Notes under the pieces: generated by a model
Told to the model about the DNA's origin: nothing
Database searches by the model: none
The model's input: the letters and a program-made list of their open reading frames with translations, nothing else
Position numbers and translations under genes: made by a program
NCBI GenBank assembly: GCA_000514715.1
Contig: AZWL01000005.1
Span: forward strand, 248,001 to 312,000
Reading direction: 5' to 3'
Source: Streptomyces sp. CNH099
GTDB lineage: Bacteria > Actinomycetota > Actinomycetes > Streptomycetales > Streptomycetaceae
Length of the DNA stretch: 64,000 nt
Part shown: positions 35,350-44,509 of the stretch, piece after piece
How positions within the stretch are numbered: position 1 is the stretch's first letter
Layout of the letters: every line of letters begins with the position of its first letter

Positions 35350-37161
35350 CTAGAGCTTCGGCTCCACCCTGGCTATCGCCCGCAGCGCGCGCGGCGCGAA
35401 CCTGGCCAGCAGCCGCGCTCCCCGCGCCTCCGGCGTCACCGGCACCACCGCCTGGTTGCGCACGACCGCCCGCAGCACCGCGTCCGCGACCCTCTCCGCG
35501 GGGTAGTTCCGCTGTCCGTACCGGCGTTGGGCGCTCTTCCGGCGGCGCTGCTCCTCCTCGGCGGAGACGCCGGTGATGGGGGTACCGCCCATGCCTTTAG
35601 GGCTATGGGGGAGGGCGGTTGCGGTGATGCCGGTGTGCACGAAGCCGGGGCAGACGGCGGAGACCCCGATGCCCTGCCCGGCCAGCTCCGCGCGCAGGCA
35701 CTCCGAGAGCATCAGCACCGCGGCCTTCGACGTCGAGTAGGCGGGGAGGGCGCGGGACGGCGCGTACGCGGCGGCCGAGGCGGTGTTGACGATGTGCCCG
35801 CCCTGGCCGCGCTCGGCCATCTGCCTGCCGAAGAGCCGGCAGCCGTGGATGACGCCCCACAGGTTGACGTCGAGCACCCGGCGCCAGTCCGCCGCCGAGG
35901 TGTCGAGGAACGGGCCCGACACCCCGATCCCCGCGTTGTTCACCAGCACGTCCACCACCCCGTACGACGAGGCGACGCGCTCCGCGAACTTCTCCATCGC
36001 CTCCTCGTCCGCGACGTCCACGGCCTCCGCCCACGCCTCGGGCGCGCCGATCATCCGGCACAGCTCGGCGGTCGTGGCCGCGCCTTCGGCGTCGACGTCC
36101 GCCGCCACGATCCGCGCACCGGCCTCCGCGAAGGCGAAGGCCGTGGCCCGGCCGATGCCGCTGCCCGCGCCGGTGACCAGGACCAGCCGCCCGCCGAACC
36201 GGTCGGCGTACGGCCCGTCGGGAACCGTCTCCGCCACCGGCCTGCCGTCCTCGTGCGCCAGCACGAACTCGCCGATCCACTCGGCGAGCTGGTCGGGCCG
36301 GGTGCGCGGGACCCAGTGCCGGGCGTCGATCGTGCGCCGCAGCAGCCGCGGCACCCAGCGGTCGAGGTCGTCGTAGAGGCTCGGGGAGAGGAAGGCGTCG
36401 CCGACGGGGGTGACGAGCTGCACCGGCGCGTGCGCGTAGGCATCGGGGCGTGGGTGGCGCAGCCGGGCCCGGACGTTGTCGCGGTAGAGCCAGGCGCCGT
36501 GCGCCGCGTCGTCGCCCAGGGTGGGTGTCGGGTAGCCGTCGGCGGGGACCTTCTCCAGCCGCCGCAGGATCGCCGGCCAGCGGGCGCCGAGCGGGCCGCG
36601 CCAGGCCAGCTCGGGCAGCACGGGGGTGTGCAGCAGGTACACGTACCAGGACTTGGCGGTCTGGCCGAGCAGCTGGGCGGCCCGCCGCGGCGTGGGGCGG
36701 CGCAGCCGGGCGTTGATCCAGTGCCCGAAGTGGTCGAGGGAGGGGCCGGAGAGGGAGGTGAACGACGCGATGCGGCCCTCCGTGCACGCCACCGTCGTGA
36801 ACTCCCAGCCCTGCACCGAGCCCCAGTCGTGCCCGACGAGGTGCACCGGGCGGTCCGGGCTGACGGCGTCGGCGACGGCGAGGAAGTCGCCGGTGAGCTT
36901 CTCCAGCGTGAACCCGCCCCTCAGCGGGTCCGGCGCGGTGGACCGGCCGTGGCCGCGGACGTCGTACAGCACGACGTGGAAGCGCTCAGCCAGCCGGGAC
37001 GCGACCTCGGACCACACCTCCTTGCTGTCCGGATAGCCGTGCAGCAGCACCACCGTCGGCTGCCCGGCGTCCCCCAGCTCCGCCACGCACAGCTCGACCC
37101 CCTCGGCGCGGACCCACCGCTCCCGTACGGTGGCGCCGCCGTCCGTCTCGTGTCCGTTCAT
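35350..37161 (-). CDS. Alpha/beta hydrolase-SDR fusion protein
   Basis: This 603-residue bifunctional protein has an N-terminal alpha/beta hydrolase (about 1-310): VVLLHGYPDSKEVW, nucleophile elbow VGHDWGSVQ (Asp nucleophile, as in haloalkane dehalogenases and epoxide hydrolases), and DARHWVP. A C-terminal short-chain dehydrogenase (about 320-603) has VTGAGSGIGRATAF, NNAGIGVSG, and the catalytic Ser, Tyr and Lys in NTASAAAYAPSRALPAYSTS (Tyr and Lys in YSTSK). It may hydrolyse and oxidise related lipids or xenobiotics. Similar fusions occur in actinobacteria. ATG overlaps the M24 stop (ATGA). Confidence 0.92.
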   Translation of the reverse strand: MNGHETDGGATVRERWVRAEGVELCVAELGDAGQPTVVLLHGYPDSKEVWSEVASRLAERFHVVLYDVRGHGRSTAPDPLRGGFTLEKLTGDFLAVADAVSPDRPVHLVGHDWGSVQGWEFTTVACTEGRIASFTSLSGPSLDHFGHWINARLRRPTPRRAAQLLGQTAKSWYVYLLHTPVLPELAWRGPLGARWPAILRRLEKVPADGYPTPTLGDDAAHGAWLYRDNVRARLRHPRPDAYAHAPVQLVTPVGDAFLSPSLYDDLDRWVPRLLRRTIDARHWVPRTRPDQLAEWIGEFVLAHEDGRPVAETVPDGPYADRFGGRLVLVTGAGSGIGRATAFAFAEAGARIVAADVDAEGAATTAELCRMIGAPEAWAEAVDVADEEAMEKFAERVASSYGVVDVLVNNAGIGVSGPFLDTSAADWRRVLDVNLWGVIHGCRLFGRQMAERGQGGHIVNTASAAAYAPSRALPAYSTSKAAVLMLSECLRAELAGQGIGVSAVCPGFVHTGITATALPHSPKGMGGTPITGVSAEEEQRRRKSAQRRYGQRNYPAERVADAVLRAVVRNQAVVPVTPEARGARLLARFAPRALRAIARVEPKL

Positions 37162-38024
37162 GCCGCCCGCTCCTTCTCCTGCTCCCGGTCCGCCTCCGCC
37201 TCTGCCCACCGCCGCACGTGCGGCAGATCGTCGTCCAGCCAGAACGCGCTCTCCTGCGCGTTCCGCGAGTCCGTGACGACCAGCAGCTCCTCGAACTTCG
37301 CGCCCGTGCCCCGGAAGCCCAGATGCGGCTCCACCGCCCACAGCCCCGGCCGCGGCGGGTGCTGCGAGAACCGGTACGGGCTCCACAGCGGCGACCAGCC
37401 CTCGCGGTGCCCGCGCAGGGCGTCCTTCGCCAGCCCTTTCAGGCTCTGCGTGCCGAACCCGAAGACGTGCGGCGAGAAGCGCCGCTCCGGGACCCGGTCG
37501 ACCTTGTGCGCGATGACGCCGAACGGATAGGCGCGGTGCCGGTTGTGATAGCCCTGCCGGACCATCAGCCGCTCGACGTCCTCGTAGATCTCCCGCAGCG
37601 GGCGGCGCTCGCGCACCTCGCGCAGGATCAGCTCGCGGTGCACCCGCAGGTCGCGCATCAGCCGGTCGTGCACGGGGTTGGGGCCGAGGCAGCCGGAATA
37701 GCCCACGTCGGCCGTGCACCCGCCGTGCACCGGCGCGAGGTCGAGGATGAACGGCATGCCCGGCGCCAGCTCCCGGTTCGTCGGGAAGAACTGCAGCGGC
37801 ACCCGGAAGCCGGCGAACGCCGTCCGGTCGCCGAACCACGCGAAGGGCAGATGGAACCAGTCCCGCACCCCGCGCCCGCGCAGCCACTCCCGCTGCATCC
37901 GCGCCGCCTCCCGCTCCGTCACCCCCGGCCGGAGCTGCGCCGCCACCGCCTCGGCACACTCGTACGCAAGCCGCTGCACACTTCTGAACCCCCGCAGCAC
38001 CTCCGGGGACCCGGTGACCGTCAT
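37158..38024 (-). CDS. M24-family metallopeptidase-like protein
   Basis: This 288-residue pita-bread-fold protein has all five metal ligands readable: Asp in FILDLAPVHGGC, Asp in TADVGYS, His in SPHVFGFG, Glu in AVEPHLGFRG and Glu in FEELLVVTD. Its active-site loops differ from those of methionine aminopeptidase; creatinase or Xaa-Pro dipeptidase-like activity is possible. The ATG at 38022-38024 follows GGGAGGGG. It is coupled to the hydrolase-SDR gene by a 4-base overlap, so the two probably work on one catabolic route. Confidence 0.85.
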   Translation of the reverse strand: MTVTGSPEVLRGFRSVQRLAYECAEAVAAQLRPGVTEREAARMQREWLRGRGVRDWFHLPFAWFGDRTAFAGFRVPLQFFPTNRELAPGMPFILDLAPVHGGCTADVGYSGCLGPNPVHDRLMRDLRVHRELILREVRERRPLREIYEDVERLMVRQGYHNRHRAYPFGVIAHKVDRVPERRFSPHVFGFGTQSLKGLAKDALRGHREGWSPLWSPYRFSQHPPRPGLWAVEPHLGFRGTGAKFEELLVVTDSRNAQESAFWLDDDLPHVRRWAEAEADREQEKERAA

Positions 38025-38302
38025 CAGTCCGCCCCTCCCGCTCCCGCCGCGCAACCCGGCATCGGTCAAACCCGCACCGCCCGGGCCGACTTCGCCGAAG
38101 CCGGCCCGGACAAAAGCTGACACCAATGACTGTGACATCGGCCCGTGGCTCCGTCAATGCCCGCAGTCGCCCTGTGGATACCCCCGGTAACCTCAGGGTT
38201 CCCGGCCCTTCCCCCCTACGGGTCCGTCACCCCCCGGTCGTACCCGGCAACCATCGCCAGGGGGGACGCCGCCCGGCCCGGCGCCCCACTACCGTCTGCC
38301 AC

Positions 38303-39310
38303 GTGACAGTCATCGCCACCGAGAACCTGAGCAAACGGTTTCCCCGGGTCACCGCGCTCGACGGGCTCACCCTCGACATCGGCCCCGGGGTCACGGGCCT
38401 CGTCGGCGCCAACGGCGCCGGCAAGTCCACGCTGATCAAGATCCTGCTCGGCCTGTCGCCCGCCTCCGAGGGCTCCGCCAGCGTGCTCGGCCTCGACGTG
38501 GCCGCCGGCAGCGCCACCGCCGCCGCCATCCGCGAGCGCGTCGGCTACATGCCGGAACACGACTGCCTGCCGCCCGACGTCTCCGCCACGGAGTTCGTCG
38601 TGCACATGGCGCGCATGTCCGGGCTGCCCGCCACCGCCGCCCGCGAACGCACCGCCGACACCCTGCGCCACGTCGGCCTGTACGAGGAGCGCTACCGCCC
38701 CATCGGCGGCTACTCCACCGGCATGAAGCAGCGCGTCAAGCTCGCCCAGGCCCTCGTGCACGACCCGCAGCTGGTCTTCCTCGACGAGCCGACCAACGGC
38801 CTCGACCCCGTCGGCCGCGACGACATGCTGGGCCTCATCCGGCGCGTACACACCGACTTCGGCATCTCCGTCCTCGTCACCTCGCACCTCCTCGGCGAGC
38901 TGGAACGCACCAGCGACCACGTCGTCGTCATCGACGGCGGCCGGCTGCTGCGCTCCAGCTCCACCAGCGACTTCACCCAGACCACCGCCACCCTCGCGGT
39001 CGAGGTGACCGACACCGACGCCCACCCCGACGGCACCGCCACCCTCCGCAAGACGCTCGCCGGCGCGGGCCTGGAGATCACCGCGGACGGGCGCCTGCTG
39101 TACGTCGACGCCGCCGACGAGGACACGTACGACGTCGTCCGGGACGCGGTGGCCGGGCTCGGGCTCGGGCTGGTGCGCATGGAGCAGCGCCGCCACCGCA
39201 TCGCGGAGATCTTCCGCGACGACGACACCCACCACCCGACGAACGCCGCGAGCGGCGACACCGCGAGCACCACCGCGGCCGACCCCGCAGGAAGCCCTCA
39301 TGCCCACTGA
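38303..39310 (+). CDS. ABC transporter ATP-binding protein (first pair)
   Basis: This 335-residue ATPase has Walker A GANGAGKST, Q-loop YMPEHDCLPPD, signature YSTGMKQRVKLAQAL and Walker B LVFLDEPTNGLDP, all in the order of DRA/CcmA-type exporters. The C-terminal about 30 residues are Thr/Asp/His-rich. GTG at 38303 follows a spacer from the divergent M24 gene. It shares a start/stop overlap with its permease. Confidence 0.93.
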   Translation: MTVIATENLSKRFPRVTALDGLTLDIGPGVTGLVGANGAGKSTLIKILLGLSPASEGSASVLGLDVAAGSATAAAIRERVGYMPEHDCLPPDVSATEFVVHMARMSGLPATAARERTADTLRHVGLYEERYRPIGGYSTGMKQRVKLAQALVHDPQLVFLDEPTNGLDPVGRDDMLGLIRRVHTDFGISVLVTSHLLGELERTSDHVVVIDGGRLLRSSSTSDFTQTTATLAVEVTDTDAHPDGTATLRKTLAGAGLEITADGRLLYVDAADEDTYDVVRDAVAGLGLGLVRMEQRRHRIAEIFRDDDTHHPTNAASGDTASTTAADPAGSPHAH

Positions 39311-40262
39311 CGCGCCCGCCACCGGCGACCCCGCCCCCGGCACCAGCCCCGGCACCGACCCCGCCACCGGCGCACCCCCCGCCGCCACCGACGTCATCCA
39401 CGACATCGGCTACCGCCACTACGACGGCCCCCGCCTCGGCCGCGGCTACGCCCGCCGCTCGCTGTTCACCCAGTCGCTGCGCGCCGCGTACGGCCTCGGC
39501 CGCTCCGCCAAGTCCAAGGTGCCGCCCGCGCTCCTCTTCGGCATCATGAGCCTGGTCGCGCTCATCATCGTCGCGGTCGCCGTCGGCACCAACCTGGACG
39601 AACTCCCGCTGGAGTACACCGACTACGCGATCTTCCTCCAGCCCGTCATCTTCCTCTTCATCGCCGCCCAGGCGCCCGTGGCCGTCTCCCGCGACCTGCG
39701 GTTCCGGACCGTCCCGCTGTACTTCTCCCGCCCCGTCGAGCGCGTCGACTACGTCCTCGCCAAGTACGCCGCGATGGCCTCCGCGCTCTTCATCCTCACC
39801 GCCACCCCCCTGCTGATCCTCTACGTCGGCGCGCTGCTGGCGAAGCTGGACTTCACCGACCAGACCAAGGGCGTCGCCCAGGCGCTCGTCTCCGTCGCCC
39901 TGCTGTCGCTGCTCTTCGCCGGCATCGGTCTGGCCATCGCCGCCCTCACCCCGCGCCGCGGCTTCGGCGTCGCCGCCGTCATCGCCGCGTTCACCGTGCC
40001 GTTCGGCGCCGTGGGCGCGCTGCAGGGCATCGCCTGGGAGCAGGACAACCTCGACGCCATCGGCTGGTTCGCGCTCTTCTCGCCCGTCGGCCTCATCGAC
40101 AACGTCCAGTCGACGTTCCTCGGCGCGACCCCCGCCAGCGCCGCCCCCGAACCCGTCGACCCGTCCACCGCGGCCGGGACGGCCGCACTGCTGATCGCCC
40201 TCGCCGTCATCGCCGGCTGCTACCTGTTCCTGCTGCGCCGCTACCGAAAGGCCGGACTGTGA
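39300..40262 (+). CDS. ABC transporter permease (first pair)
   Basis: This 320-residue membrane subunit has an Asp/Pro-rich cytosolic start (about 1-45), then about six TM helices of the ABC-2 type (for example LFGIMSLVALIIVAVAVGT, IFLFIAAQAPVAVSRDLRF). It contains DLRFRTVPLYFSRPVERVDY, a conserved cytoplasmic loop of this exporter class. ATG at 39300 overlaps the ATPase end. Substrate unknown. Confidence 0.9.
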   Translation: MPTDAPATGDPAPGTSPGTDPATGAPPAATDVIHDIGYRHYDGPRLGRGYARRSLFTQSLRAAYGLGRSAKSKVPPALLFGIMSLVALIIVAVAVGTNLDELPLEYTDYAIFLQPVIFLFIAAQAPVAVSRDLRFRTVPLYFSRPVERVDYVLAKYAAMASALFILTATPLLILYVGALLAKLDFTDQTKGVAQALVSVALLSLLFAGIGLAIAALTPRRGFGVAAVIAAFTVPFGAVGALQGIAWEQDNLDAIGWFALFSPVGLIDNVQSTFLGATPASAAPEPVDPSTAAGTAALLIALAVIAGCYLFLLRRYRKAGL

Positions 40263-41170
40263 CCACCATCCGGATCGACAGCGTCTCCCGCTGGTTCGGC
40301 AACGTCGTCGCCGTCAACGACGTGACCATGGCCATCGGCCCGGGCGTCACCGGCCTCCTCGGCCCCAACGGCGCCGGCAAGTCGACCCTCATCAACATGA
40401 TGGCCGGCTTCCTCGCCCCCTCCACCGGCGCGGTCACCCTCGACGGCGTCCGCATCTGGCGCAACGAGCAGGTCTACAAGCACATCGGGCTCGTCCCCGA
40501 GCGCGAGGCGATGTACGACTTCCTCACCGGCCGCGAGTTCGTCCGCGCCAACGCCGAGCTGCACGGCCTGGGCAGAGCCGCCGCCCAGAAGGCGCTGGCC
40601 ACGGTCGAGATGGAGTACGCGCAGAACCGCCGGATCGGCACGTACAGCAAGGGCATGCGGCAGCGCGTGAAGATGGCCTCCGCGCTCGTCCACGAGCCCG
40701 ACGTGCTGCTCCTCGACGAGCCGTTCAACGGCATGGACCCGCGCCAGCGCATGCACCTCATGGATCTCCTGAGGAGTATGGGCGCCGCGGGCCGCACCGT
40801 GCTGTTCTCCTCGCACATCCTGGAGGAGGTCGAGCAGCTCGCCGCGCACATCGAGGTGGTCGTCGCCGGCCGGCACGCCGCCTCCGGCGACTTCCGCAAG
40901 ATCCGCCGGCTGATGACCGACCGCCCGCACCACTACGCCGTACGCTCCAGCGACGACCGCGCGCTCGCCTCCGCGCTCATCGCCGACCCGTCCACCGCCG
41001 GGCTCGAACTCGACCAGCGCGACGGCATACTGCACGTCCAGGCCGTCGACTTCGCCCGCTTCACCGCCTTGCTGCCGCGCGTCGCCAGGGACCACGGCAT
41101 CCGCCTCTACGAGGTCTCGCCGTCCGACGAGTCCCTGGAATCCGTCTTCTCGTACCTGGTCGCGGCCTGA
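40259..41170 (+). CDS. ABC transporter ATP-binding protein (second pair)
   Basis: This 303-residue ATPase has Walker A GPNGAGKST, signature YSKGMRQRVKMASAL, and Walker B VLLLDEPFNGMDP followed by QRMHLMDLL. It is a paralogue of the preceding ATPase. GTG at 40259 overlaps the stop of the first permease. The four genes form one operon, so the two permeases may heterodimerise. Confidence 0.93.
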   Translation: MTTIRIDSVSRWFGNVVAVNDVTMAIGPGVTGLLGPNGAGKSTLINMMAGFLAPSTGAVTLDGVRIWRNEQVYKHIGLVPEREAMYDFLTGREFVRANAELHGLGRAAAQKALATVEMEYAQNRRIGTYSKGMRQRVKMASALVHEPDVLLLDEPFNGMDPRQRMHLMDLLRSMGAAGRTVLFSSHILEEVEQLAAHIEVVVAGRHAASGDFRKIRRLMTDRPHHYAVRSSDDRALASALIADPSTAGLELDQRDGILHVQAVDFARFTALLPRVARDHGIRLYEVSPSDESLESVFSYLVAA

Positions 41171-41188
41171 GAAGGAGCGAAGAACGCG

Positions 41189-41911
41189 ATGCTGTACCAC
41201 CCCACCGTCGCCCGGCTCACCCAGCGGGCCGTACTCGGCCGCCGCCGGGCCCTCATCCTGCTCCTGCTGCCCGCGCTGCTCATCGTCATCGCCATCGTCG
41301 TACGCGCCCTCGTCGGCGCCGACGACGAGGTCACCGCCGGCGTCCTCGGCGGCTTCGCGCTGGCGACCATGGTGCCGCTGATCGGCGTCATCGCCGGCAC
41401 GGGCGCCATCGGCCCGGAGATCGACGACAGTTCGATCGTCTACCTGCTCGCGAAGCCCGTGCCGCGGCCGACGATCATCCTCACCAAGCTGACCGTCGCC
41501 ATCGGCATCACCGCCGCCTTCTCCGCCGTCCCCACGCTGATCGCCGGGTTCATCCTCGGCGGCAACGGCAGCCGCCTGGCCGTCGCGTACGCCCTCGCCG
41601 CCGCGGTCGGGTCCGTGGCGTACGCCGCCTTCTTCCTGATGCTCGGCACGATCTCGCGGCACGCGGTCGTCTTCGGACTGGTCTACGCGCTGGTGTGGGA
41701 GGCGCTGCTCGGCAGCCTCGTCGAGGGCGTGCAGACGCTGAGCATCCAGCAGTGGTCGCTGGCGGTGGGCGAAAGGATCGGCCAGGGCGGACACCTCGTG
41801 TCCGAGGTGGCACTGCCGGTCGCGACGGTGCTGCTGGCCGTGGTCACCGTGGGCACGACCTGGTTCGCCGCCCAGCGGCTGCGGTCGCTGACGCTGGCGG
41901 GCGAGGAGTAG
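41189..41911 (+). CDS. ABC transporter permease (second pair)
   Basis: This 240-residue ABC-2-like permease has about six TM helices (LILLLLPALLIVIAIVVRAL; AVAYALAAAVGSVAYAAFFL; and others) and the loop SIVYLLAKPVPRPTIILTKL. It is preceded by GAAGGAGCGAAGAACGCG before the ATG. It is the last gene of the four-gene ABC block. Confidence 0.9.
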   Translation: MLYHPTVARLTQRAVLGRRRALILLLLPALLIVIAIVVRALVGADDEVTAGVLGGFALATMVPLIGVIAGTGAIGPEIDDSSIVYLLAKPVPRPTIILTKLTVAIGITAAFSAVPTLIAGFILGGNGSRLAVAYALAAAVGSVAYAAFFLMLGTISRHAVVFGLVYALVWEALLGSLVEGVQTLSIQQWSLAVGERIGQGGHLVSEVALPVATVLLAVVTVGTTWFAAQRLRSLTLAGEE

Positions 41912-42005
41912 AAGCGCGCGGCAACGCGCCCCGGCACACCACCGGCGCACCACCGGCGCCCGCGAATACCTGACGGCGGGCCGCGAACGAGGAAGGATGG
42001 CCGAC

Positions 42006-42767
42006 ATGACACTGCCTGCCCTGCCCGAGGAGACCTTCCAGCGCGTACTCTGCGTCGTCGCGCACCCCGACGACATGGAGTACGGCACGTCCGCGGCCGT
42101 CGCCCGCTGGACCACGCGCGGCATCGAGGTCGGCTACCTCCTGCTCACCCGCGGCGAGGCCGGCATGCCGAACCCGCCCGAGGAGACGGCCCGCCTGCGC
42201 GTCGCCGAGCAGCGGGCCGCCTGCGCCGTCGTCGGCGTCGAGCACCTGACCGTCCTCGAACACCCCGACGGCGTCCTCGTCTACGGCCTCGACCTGCGCC
42301 GGGACATCTGCCGGGAGATCCGCCGGTTCAAGCCCGACGTCGTCCTCGGCACGGGGTACGAGGTCGAGGCCCCGTACGGCTTCGACCAGGCCGACCACCG
42401 CGCGGCCGGGCTCGCCACACTCGACGCGGTCCGCGACGCGGGCAACCGCTGGGTCTTCCCGGAACAGGTCGACGACGAGGGCCTCGAACCGCACTCCGCA
42501 CGCTGGCTCCTCCACCCCGCGATCACCGAATCCGGCGCGACCCACGGCGTCGAGGTCACCGGCGAGCCCCTGCGCCGCGGCGTCGCCTCCCTGGAGGCGC
42601 ACGCCGCCTACCTGGCCGCGCTCCCGGACCACCCGGCCCCGAAGGACTTCATCCCGCAGTTCACCGCGATGGCCGGCAAGGCCGCGGGCGTCGAACACGC
42701 CGTCCTGTTCCGCGCCCACGACCTGCAGGCGCCACCGGACCTCTTCCCCGAGTCCGACCAGGACTGA
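42006..42767 (+). CDS. PIG-L family N-deacetylase
   Basis: This 253-residue enzyme has the zinc-binding AHPDDMEYG near residue 18, and the third ligand region YGFDQADHRAAGLATL. The fold is shared with MshB/Mca, which act on mycothiol precursors or conjugates, and with antibiotic deacetylases. I prefer the ATG at 42006 (MTLPALPEE) because GAGGAAGG lies nine bases upstream. The ATG at 41997 would abut that SD. Substrate not readable. Confidence 0.88.
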   Translation: MTLPALPEETFQRVLCVVAHPDDMEYGTSAAVARWTTRGIEVGYLLLTRGEAGMPNPPEETARLRVAEQRAACAVVGVEHLTVLEHPDGVLVYGLDLRRDICREIRRFKPDVVLGTGYEVEAPYGFDQADHRAAGLATLDAVRDAGNRWVFPEQVDDEGLEPHSARWLLHPAITESGATHGVEVTGEPLRRGVASLEAHAAYLAALPDHPAPKDFIPQFTAMAGKAAGVEHAVLFRAHDLQAPPDLFPESDQD

Positions 42768-42809
42768 CCCGGGATCACCGGCGGGGCGACCGGTCCCCGT
42801 GGCCGGGGG

Positions 42810-43643
42810 CTACCAGTGCGCGGGGCGGGCGAGGGCGGCCGGCAGCGTGGCGGCGGTGTCGCCCCTGGCCGCGTTGAGCTGGGACTGGGTGAGGAAGATG
42901 CTGCCGGTGAGGTCGGCGCCGCGCAGGTCGGCGTCGCGCAGGTCGGCGCCGATCAGATCGGCCGATCTCAGGTCGGCGCCCTTGAGGTCGGCGGCGATGA
43001 GGCGGGCGCCGCGGAGGTCGGCGCCCCGCAGGCGGGCGCCGCGGAGATCGGCCCCGACGAGGTCGGCGCCCCTGCGGTCCTTCTTGCGGCCCGGGACCGT
43101 GGCCCGCACCAGTTCGCTCGTGCGCAGCAGCAGGGCGTTGACGTCGCCCCGGTGCGCGGCCACATCCAGCTCCGTCAGCTCCCCGGCGCTGCCGCCGGTG
43201 AGGCGTTCGGTCTTCGCCAGCGCGCGGCGCAGCTCGCCGCGGACGGGGCGGGCCGGCGGCAGTGCCAGTGCTTCGGTCAGGTACCAGAGCAGCTCATGGA
43301 GCTGCCGCATGACGGGGAACACGTCGAACATCTGCCGGGCAGTGTGCGGAGCCTGCCGCCAGTCCCGCCCGCCGAAGGTGACCTGGGAGACCTGCTGGCC
43401 CGCACCGAAGCAGTCGAAGACGGTGCAGCCCGAGTACCCGCGCTGGCGCAGCTGTGCGTGGATGCCGCAGCGGAAGTCCGTCTGCAGGTTCGGGCAGGGC
43501 CGGCCGCCGTCCTTGTCGATCGCGAAGTCCGCCGAGGCCGCGAAGGGCAACGCGACACAGCACAGCCCGAAGCAGCTGCCGCAGTCGGCTTGCAGACCGG
43601 GCCCGGCGGCGTCGGGAATCGGGCGTTCGTGCTTCTGGGACAA
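42810..43643 (-). CDS. Cys-rich (YkgJ-like) and pentapeptide-repeat fusion protein
   Basis: This 277-residue protein joins an N-terminal region with seven to eight Cys (CGSCFGLCC..., CPNLQTDFRCGIH, GCTVFDCFGAG), like the zinc/Fe-S-chelating YkgJ family, to a C-terminal right-handed quadrilateral beta-helix (about 195-260) with nine or more A(D/R)LRG-type pentapeptides. A helical region bridges them (about 85-185). Pentapeptide proteins often mimic DNA or bind gyrase, but the role of this fusion is unknown. It is convergent with the PIG-L gene. Confidence 0.88.
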   Translation of the reverse strand: MSQKHERPIPDAAGPGLQADCGSCFGLCCVALPFAASADFAIDKDGGRPCPNLQTDFRCGIHAQLRQRGYSGCTVFDCFGAGQQVSQVTFGGRDWRQAPHTARQMFDVFPVMRQLHELLWYLTEALALPPARPVRGELRRALAKTERLTGGSAGELTELDVAAHRGDVNALLLRTSELVRATVPGRKKDRRGADLVGADLRGARLRGADLRGARLIAADLKGADLRSADLIGADLRDADLRGADLTGSIFLTQSQLNAARGDTAATLPAALARPAHW

Positions 43644-43685
43644 CGTGGGTGAACTCCTGCCGCGGACCCGTCTGATCCTGCCGGA

Positions 43686-43892
43686 TCAGCGGGGAAGGGG
43701 GCCGGTGTAGGCCTCGCGGGCCTTCTCGACGTCTGACATGTGGGCCGCCGACCACTCGCCGAGCGCGGCGAACACCGAGCCGAGGCTGCGTCCGAGGTCG
43801 GTGATCTCGTACTCCACCCGCGGCGGCACCTCGGCGTGATAGGTCCGCGCGACCAGACCGCCACGTCTTCGCCATGCGCCAACACTATCCAT
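43686..43892 (-). pseudogene. Truncated HxlR-family regulator remnant
   Basis: The frame contains RTYHAEVPPRVEYEITDLGR and SLGSVFAALGEWSAAHM, the winged C-terminal half of an HxlR regulator. The N-terminal recognition helix that must precede it (about 60 residues) is missing, and the sequence upstream instead runs into the start of the neighbouring NmrA-like remnant. HxlR genes are typically divergent from NAD(P)-binding NmrA genes, so this is what is left of such a pair. Two ACTATC words (43884-43889 and 43902-43907), 18 bases apart, may be old operator halves. Confidence 0.7.
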
Positions 43893-43939
43893 GGGGAACC
43901 CACTATCAGCGCACCCGTACTGTCCTCGGCCTGATCACT

Positions 43940-44455
43940 GTGACCGGCGCCACCGGAAACGTGGGCCGACCACTCACCCATGCTCTCCGCCGAGCCGGAC
44001 ACACCGTCACAGTCGACGGACCGCGGGTGCTCGCGAACGCCGGGGAGGCCGGGGAGGCCGGAGTACGACGTGTCGTCCTGCTCTCCGCACAGGCCGTATC
44101 GACCCGGCCAGGCTCGGTCTCGCACGCTCCGCTGGCCGCCTTGGAGGAGGCGGTGCGGAACTCGGGCCGGACCCACACCCTGACCGGCCCGGCCGCCACC
44201 ACCCCGAGGGAGCGCGCCGAGGCGATCGCCGGTGCCCTCGGGGCCCCGTTGTCGTACGTGGAGGTAACCCGTGACCAGGCACGCGAGCAGATGCTCCGGA
44301 TGATGCCCAAGCCGGTCGCCGAGGGCACGCTGTCCATCCTGGCCGAACCAACGCCGGAGGAGGTGGCCGTCAGCCCGGACGTCGAGAGGGTCCTCGGGCG
44401 GGCGCCGTTGTCGTTCCGGGACTGGGCCGAGCAGCATGCAGACCTGTTCCGGTGA
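43940..44455 (+). pseudogene. Internally deleted NmrA-like NAD(P)-binding oxidoreductase
   Basis: The frame opens with VTGATGNVGRPLTHALRRAG, the Rossmann start of NmrA/HxlR-partner NAD(P)H-binding proteins. It then jumps to AGEAGVRRVVLLSAQAV without the about 50 residues expected between, and again skips about 60-100 residues after LEEAVRNSG to reach the C-terminal region GPAATTPRERAEAIAGALG. Total is 172 residues against about 280 normally. The deletions keep the frame, so a short protein could be made, but it is unlikely to be active. A CTG at 43931 is another possible original start. Confidence 0.65.
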
Positions 44456-44509
44456 GGTGAGATCGTGGCCGATGACCCGGACTGTGCATCAACGACGAGG
44501 GAGAACGGC

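Noticed and set aside
35602..36787. Alternative minus-strand frame across the hydrolase-SDR gene
   Set aside because: Arg/Ala-rich shadow; the other frame has complete catalytic motifs.
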